A stretch of DNA of 9,964 bases from positions 1 to 9,964 of the forward strand of contig JABCYT010000069.1 in assembly GCA_013290035.1 (NCBI GenBank), in the 5' to 3' direction. This DNA comes from Alphaproteobacteria bacterium (GTDB lineage: Bacteria; Pseudomonadota; Alphaproteobacteria; Reyranellales; Reyranellaceae). The position numbers and the translations under genes are program-made. This document shows positions 6,146 to 9,964 of the stretch, piece after piece. Every line of letters starts with the position of its first letter. The first letter of the stretch is position 1. The notes below the pieces were generated by a model. It saw only the letters and a list, made by a program, of their open reading frames with translations. It had not been told where the DNA came from and made no database searches.

Positions 6146-7330
6146 TCAGATCGAGTCACTGCCGGCTTGCACGGCAGCCGGCCTGTCATCCAGCAGATCG
6201 CCAGCCAACGGCGCGGTCCAGGCGTTGTAGCCATAGACCCAATCGGCGTCGGTGACGCCCTTGCCCCAGCTGTTCTGCCGCGAGGTGAGCTGCACCCGCG
6301 CGGTGCGTTCCTGCCGTGTCGCCTCGTAGGTCGCGAGCGCGCCCGCGATGCCGTCGCGATCGACGGCCGCCAGGCAGCGCGACAGGATCGCCGCATCCTC
6401 GATCGCCATCGCCGCCCCCTGCGCCATGTAAGGCGTCATCGGATGGCAGGCGTCGCCCAGCAGCGCCACCCTGCCGTCGACCCAGCGCGCCAGCGGCTCG
6501 CGGTCGACCAGCACCCGCTTGTGGACGTCGGGACAGGCGGCCAGCACCTTCTGCACGTCCGGATGGAAGCCCTCGAAGGCCGCGCGCAGGACGTTCACGT
6601 CGCCCTTTTCCGACCATGACTCGAGGCCGAACGTGGGCTCGGGCTGGCTGGTCACGAAGTAGACTTCGCTGCGGTCGGGCTTCACCGGGTACATGACGAT
6701 GTGGCGGTCCTCGCCCCACCATTTGGTGCAGTCGCCGATGTCGAAGCCGTCGAGCAGGCGCGCGGGAAAGACCGTGCGATAGGCGATGCGGCCGGCGAAG
6801 CGCGGCTCGCTTTCGTCGAACAGCGCCATCCGCACGATCGAATTGACGCCGTCGGCGCCGATCAGCAGGTCGGCCTCTGCCGTGCGCCCGTTGGCGAAGC
6901 CGAGCCGCACGCCGCCTTCGTCCTGGTCGACGGCGGTCAGCCGGTGGTCGAGCCGCAGGCACTCGGTCGGGACGATGCTCGCCAGCGCCTCGTGCAGGTC
7001 GCCGCGATGGGCCAGGAGATAGGGCGCGCCGTATTTCGATTCGGCCGACGGGCCGAACAGCATGTCGAACAGGACTTCACCGGTCTTCCAGTGGCGGTTG
7101 TTCCACGAGCGCGGATAGAAGGTTTCGGCGCGCAGCAACGATTCCAGCCCCAACCCGCGCAACACATGCATGGCATTGCAGCCGATCTGGATACCCGCGC
7201 CCAGCCGTGTGAACTGACTGGCCTGCTCGTAGACCGTGACGTCGATTCCCTGCTTGCGCAGCGCCGCCGCGGCCGCAAGACCGCCCATGCCGGCGCCCGC
7301 GATGGCGACGCGAAAGTTGCTTTTGCTCAT
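6146..7330 (-). CDS. FAD-dependent aromatic monooxygenase, NicC-like (6-hydroxynicotinate 3-monooxygenase type)
   Basis: A 394-residue group A flavoprotein monooxygenase of usual length. The N-terminus has the FAD-binding GAGMGGLAAA (12-21) and E35 at the end of the second strand. The mid-region has GADGVNS (158-164), and the C-terminal FAD motif is LLGDACHPM (290-298). Compared from memory with Pseudomonas/Bordetella NicC, it shares CTKWWGEDRHIVMY (201-214), YFVT, RAAFEGFHPDVQK, MAQGAAMAIEDAA and WVYGY near the end, far beyond the general salicylate-hydroxylase pattern. NicC performs decarboxylative hydroxylation of 6-hydroxynicotinate to 2,5-dihydroxypyridine using NADH and oxygen. C201, H210, Y214 and H296 match NicC active-site residues C202, H211, Y215 and H302, but the position of H47 is Q48 (GAGIQIG), so the substrate may differ. 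No other nic genes are in the window. The ATG at 7330 has only a weak ribosome binding site. Confidence 0.9.
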   Translation of the reverse strand: MSKSNFRVAIAGAGMGGLAAAAALRKQGIDVTVYEQASQFTRLGAGIQIGCNAMHVLRGLGLESLLRAETFYPRSWNNRHWKTGEVLFDMLFGPSAESKYGAPYLLAHRGDLHEALASIVPTECLRLDHRLTAVDQDEGGVRLGFANGRTAEADLLIGADGVNSIVRMALFDESEPRFAGRIAYRTVFPARLLDGFDIGDCTKWWGEDRHIVMYPVKPDRSEVYFVTSQPEPTFGLESWSEKGDVNVLRAAFEGFHPDVQKVLAACPDVHKRVLVDREPLARWVDGRVALLGDACHPMTPYMAQGAAMAIEDAAILSRCLAAVDRDGIAGALATYEATRQERTARVQLTSRQNSWGKGVTDADWVYGYNAWTAPLAGDLLDDRPAAVQAGSDSI

Positions 7331-7374
7331 TGGGAGGACGATGCCTCAATCCGGGCAATCGTCAAGCGGCCCCG

Positions 7375-7449
7375 CTGTCATCCTGAGCGCAGCGAAGGAT
7401 CTCAGCGCCGTTAGCGCCATTAGATCCTTCGCTGCGCTCAGGATGACAG
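7375..7449. repeat. Perfect 28-bp inverted repeat (REP-like dispersed palindrome)
   Basis: The 28 bases at 7375-7402, beginning CTGTCATCCTGAGCGCAGCG, are the exact reverse complement of 7422-7449. The 19-base loop contains AGCGCC twice. There is no T-run on either strand. It sits in the 146-base gap between two minus-strand genes, 28 bases downstream of the fusion-gene stop and 45 bases upstream of the monooxygenase start. Palindromes with the core TCATCCTGAGCG...CGAAGGATC are familiar as dispersed intergenic repeats in bacterial genomes, so this is probably one copy of a family. In RNA it would form a very stable hairpin that could protect the 3' end of the upstream message or attenuate read-through. 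Confidence 0.9.
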
Positions 7450-7476
7450 AAAGGCGTAGCGCGCTCCCGGCGAAGA

Positions 7477-9813
7477 TCAATACAGGAGATGCGGCTCGCG
7501 GCGCGCGCGGAAGGCTTCGAGGCCCGGCGTCCAGGAACGGGCGATCTCGCGTGGATCGGTCTGCGCCTTGACCGCGTCGAGCGAGCTCCGCGAGCCGATC
7601 ATGCCCAGCGTGCGGCCGACCTGGAACTGGTCGCCGTAGAGCCGATAGAGCGCCGCCATCAGCTCGACGCCCAGCAACGGCGTGTCCAGCAGGTTGCGAT
7701 CGGTGATGGTGAGGCGGATGCCGCCGCAGGTCTGGCCGGCATAGGCCGATTCGCTGGGCGTGAAGGTCGTTGCCTCGAAGCGGACGCCGGCCAGCCCGCG
7801 CGGGCTCAGCTGGGCAGCCAGCGCCTTGCCGTCGATCCACGGCGCGCCCACCACCTCGAACGGCGTTTCCGTGCCGCGGCCGACGCTCACATTGGCGCCC
7901 TCGATCATGCCGACGCCGGGATAGAGGATCGCCTGCTCGAGGCGCCGCAGGTTGGGCGACGGCGCCACCCAGCCGAAGCCGGTCTGGTCGAACCACATCG
8001 CCCGGCCATAGCGGCGCATGGTGACGACATGCAGCTTGGCGCCCAGGGTCTTCTCGGTATTGAACAGGTTCTTCTCGGCATTGAACAGACGCGCCAGCTC
8101 GCCGATCGTCATGCCGTAGCGCACCGGCAGCGGCAGGTAGGTGATGAACGAGGTGAGGTCGGCATCGAGCACCGCGCCCTGCACCGTGGCGGCGGTGATC
8201 GGATCGGGCCGGTCGAGCACGAAGAAGTCGATCTGATTCTGCGCCGCCGCCTCCATCGCGTAGGCCATGGTCGTGGGATAGGTGTAGTAGCGCGTGCCGA
8301 CGTCCTGCATGTCGAACACCAGCGCGTCGAGGCCGGCCAGCATGGCGGCCGTCGGCCGCATCGTGCTGCCATAGAGGCTATTGACCATGAGGCCGGTCGC
8401 CTGGTCGCGGCCGGAGGCGATCTTGCCCTCGGCCGAGGCTTCCAGCCCGTGCTCGGGGCTGAACAGCGCCACCAGCTGCGGACCGGCGGCGCCATGCAGC
8501 ACGTCGACGGTCCGCCGCCCGGCCGAATCGCGCGCCGACCGGTTGGTGATGAGCCCGACCCGGCGGCCCGACAGCTCGCGGAAGCCGTAGGCTTCGAGCA
8601 CGTCGATGCCCGACAGCACGTGCGCCTGTGCGCCGCCGCGTCCCGCCGCGCCCGCGACTTCGGCGATCCGCCGCAGCATCTTCAGGATGTTGCCCTTGCC
8701 GTCGGGATGCAGGCGGTTGGTGAGTACGATCAGGAAGGTCCTGGTCTCGGGATCGATCCAGATCGCGGTGCCGGTATAGCCGGTATGGCCGTAGGAGCGC
8801 GTCGAGAAGGAGGGCGCGAACCACACGGCGTAGGGCGAATCGATGTCCCAGCCCAGGCCGCGCAGGGCAGCACCGCCGGGCGGGCTCTGCGGCGTCGTCA
8901 TCGCCTCGACGGAGGCGGGCTTCAGGACGTTCTTGCCGCCCGCCAGCATCATCTGGGCGAACTTGGTGAGGTCGTCGGCGGTGGTGAACACGCCGGCATG
9001 GCCCGCGACGCCGCCCATGCGATAGGCGATCGGATCCTGGACGTCGCCCCAGCGCAGCTCGGAGCCTTCCATGTCGGCCGGCGCGATGCGGTCCCTGAGG
9101 GAAGCCGATGGCAGGAAGGTGGTGTCGCGCATGCCCAGCGGCTGGAAGATGTGCTGGGCGGCATAGGTCTCCAGCGGCTGGCCGGAGACGCGCCGCACGA
9201 TCTCGCCCAGGACGATGAAGTCGACGTCGCTGTAGTTGAAGCGCGTGCCGGCGGGCGCCACCGGCTTCAGCGCGACGATGGCGTCGAGCGCCCCCTGGTA
9301 GTCGGACCATCCGCGCGTCGGGATGCCGGCCGGCAGGGCGGCATAGTGGGTCATGAGCTGGCGCACGGTGATGGCGCCCTTGCCGTTGGCCGCGAAGTCC
9401 GGCCAGTAGGTGGCGGCCGGCCGGTCGAGATCGATCTTGCCTTGCTCGACCAGCTGCTGGATGGCCACTGCCGTCGCCATCACCTTGGTGAGCGAGGCGG
9501 CGTCGTAGATGGTGTCGAGCGTGGCCGGCTTGACGTCGGGCGTCACCGAGCGCTGGCCGTAGGCCTGGCGCAGCACGATCCGGTCACCGATGCCCAGCAC
9601 GACCACGCCGCCCACCAGATGACCGGCCGCGATCTCCTCGTTGACGATGGCGCTGATCGCCTGCGCCGTCTGGCCGGACGACACGGCGGCGGATCCGGCC
9701 GGCGGGGCGGCCGCCGCCGGCGTCGCAGCCGTGGCGCAAGCGACGGCGGCCTGGCAGATCAGGCCGACGACGAGGAGCCGCAGCAGGTCAGCGTGTCGCC
9801 GGAGCCTTGACAT
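7477..9813 (-). CDS. Fusion: serine beta-lactamase-like hydrolase + NamZ/DUF1343 exo-N-acetylmuramidase
   Basis: From the ATG at 9811-9813 (AAGG 6 bases upstream) the product has 778 residues. Residues 1-26 form an export signal (LLRLLVVGLICQAAVAC); C26 might be lipidated, but the lipobox is weak. Residues ~45-390 are a class C beta-lactamase/PBP4*-like hydrolase with SLTK at 107-110 (nucleophile S107, K110), YSD at 194-196 and HTG at 343-345. Residues ~399-778 are DUF1343: SPEHG (452-456), DMQDVGTRYYTY (501-512), DRPDP (534-538), YGMTIGELA, SPNL (619-622) and GRGTETPFE (645-653). This domain is the NamZ (GH171) exo-N-acetylmuramidase, which removes terminal MurNAc from glycan chains. In Bacillus subtilis the namZ (ybbC) operon holds a separate serine hydrolase gene, ybbE; here both activities are in one exported chain, suggesting murein turnover. 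DRPDP replaces the more usual DRPNP. The start lies within the end of the upstream gene. Confidence 0.92.
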   Translation of the reverse strand: MSRLRRHADLLRLLVVGLICQAAVACATAATPAAAAPPAGSAAVSSGQTAQAISAIVNEEIAAGHLVGGVVVLGIGDRIVLRQAYGQRSVTPDVKPATLDTIYDAASLTKVMATAVAIQQLVEQGKIDLDRPAATYWPDFAANGKGAITVRQLMTHYAALPAGIPTRGWSDYQGALDAIVALKPVAPAGTRFNYSDVDFIVLGEIVRRVSGQPLETYAAQHIFQPLGMRDTTFLPSASLRDRIAPADMEGSELRWGDVQDPIAYRMGGVAGHAGVFTTADDLTKFAQMMLAGGKNVLKPASVEAMTTPQSPPGGAALRGLGWDIDSPYAVWFAPSFSTRSYGHTGYTGTAIWIDPETRTFLIVLTNRLHPDGKGNILKMLRRIAEVAGAAGRGGAQAHVLSGIDVLEAYGFRELSGRRVGLITNRSARDSAGRRTVDVLHGAAGPQLVALFSPEHGLEASAEGKIASGRDQATGLMVNSLYGSTMRPTAAMLAGLDALVFDMQDVGTRYYTYPTTMAYAMEAAAQNQIDFFVLDRPDPITAATVQGAVLDADLTSFITYLPLPVRYGMTIGELARLFNAEKNLFNTEKTLGAKLHVVTMRRYGRAMWFDQTGFGWVAPSPNLRRLEQAILYPGVGMIEGANVSVGRGTETPFEVVGAPWIDGKALAAQLSPRGLAGVRFEATTFTPSESAYAGQTCGGIRLTITDRNLLDTPLLGVELMAALYRLYGDQFQVGRTLGMIGSRSSLDAVKAQTDPREIARSWTPGLEAFRARREPHLLY
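8049..8088 (-). repeat. 21-bp tandem duplication inside the NamZ-like domain
   Basis: Two adjacent 21-base units (one mismatch over the 19 bases compared, 8049-8067 against 8070-8088) encode LFNAEKN-LFNTEKT directly after the conserved GMTIGELA segment. The insertion keeps frame and adds seven residues in a loop position. Confidence 0.7.
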
Positions 9814-9964
9814 CGGTCGCCTTGGCATCGGCGGACGGAGCCTTGGCGTCGGTCGGCTCGGGCTTGATGTCATTGGGAGAATAGACATTGCGCGGATTCC
9901 ACAGCATCCATCCATCGGTGCGGGCATCGCGCGCCGCCTTGGTCTGCTTGCCGATCTCGTCGGC
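9788..9964 (-). CDS. C-terminal end of an upstream gene (partial, unrecognised)
   Basis: The minus-strand frame entering at base 9964 stays open for 58 residues to a TGA at 9788-9790. It begins ADEIGKQTKAARDARTDGW and continues with MLWNPRNVYSPNDIKPEP. It ends in a degenerate tail of three DAKAP-like units (DAKAP, DAKAT, DVKAP), a typical flexible Ala/Lys/Pro terminus. Base composition and codon choice match the neighbours. The gene overlaps the start of the fusion gene by 26 bases in a different frame, suggesting co-transcription and translational coupling, and so a shared pathway. The start is off the right edge and I do not recognise the family. This frame, not an N-terminal extension of the fusion gene, explains the sequence at 9814-9927. 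Confidence 0.72.
   Translation of the reverse strand, partial: ADEIGKQTKAARDARTDGWMLWNPRNVYSPNDIKPEPTDAKAPSADAKATDVKAPATR

Noticed and set aside
7331..7365. Minus-strand TTGACG as a -35 box for the monooxygenase gene
   Set aside because: The bases 16-17 positions downstream do not form a credible -10.
7375..7449. The 28-bp palindrome as a CRISPR repeat or insertion sequence
   Set aside because: There is a single inverted pair with no spacer series and no transposase frame between or beside the arms.
7489..9810. 773-codon open frame on the plus strand, antisense to the fusion gene
   Set aside because: The translation is rich in Arg, Gly, His and Ala with no domain pattern, while the opposite strand encodes two clear enzyme domains. 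Long antisense frames are expected in DNA this GC-rich.
9814..9927. 38-residue N-terminal extension of the fusion protein
   Set aside because: The extension is not signal-like (PSRPTPRLRPPMPRRP), and another frame there encodes a plausible C-terminus of the upstream gene. The ATG at 9813 has a ribosome binding site directly before a signal peptide.

Overview
The window is GC-rich DNA with strong G/C preference at third codon positions, densely packed genes and short intergenic gaps. A Bug-type (tripartite-tricarboxylate) solute receptor, a NicC-like monooxygenase, a PPC/DUF296 protein and several small lipoproteins suggest an alphaproteobacterium of the Rhodospirillales/Rhizobiales kind. That placement is inference from gene content and composition; no rRNA or other phylogenetic marker is present.

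Layout. 1-210 (+) is the 3' end of a membrane-associated protein, closed by a strong intrinsic terminator (238-286). 328-1128 (-) is an unrecognised single-pass membrane protein. 1129-1403 is non-coding and carries a 12-bp inverted repeat. 1404-1535 (-) is a probable 43-residue acidic protein. 1681-2775 (-) is a PRISE-like (progesterone 5-beta-reductase/iridoid synthase type) reductase. Divergent from it, 2844-3200 (+) encodes a lipoprotein and 3253-3693 (+) a PPC/DUF296 protein. 3725-4735 (-) is a Tat-type Bug solute receptor, divergent from a 55-residue lipoprotein (4879-5046, +). That lipoprotein's stop codon overlaps, in a CTAG palindrome, the stop of a membrane-anchored protein with two peptidoglycan-binding repeats (5043-6041, -). 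6146-7330 (-) is a flavin monooxygenase closely resembling 6-hydroxynicotinate 3-monooxygenase (NicC). A perfect 28-bp inverted repeat (7375-7449) separates it from 7477-9813 (-), a fusion of a serine beta-lactamase-like hydrolase with a NamZ/DUF1343 exo-N-acetylmuramidase. The right edge (9788-9964, -) is the C-terminal end of another gene overlapping the fusion start by 26 bases.

Working together. Two themes are visible: cell-wall functions (the hydrolase-NamZ fusion, probably in murein turnover, and the peptidoglycan-binding protein) and small-molecule catabolism or uptake (NicC-like monooxygenase, Bug receptor, PRISE-like reductase). No mobile element, CRISPR array, phage gene or RNA gene was seen, and no clearly new multi-gene system stands out. 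The best leads are the fused murein enzyme, the NicC homologue with an altered active-site position, the freshly duplicated peptidoglycan-binding repeat, and two inverted-repeat elements.
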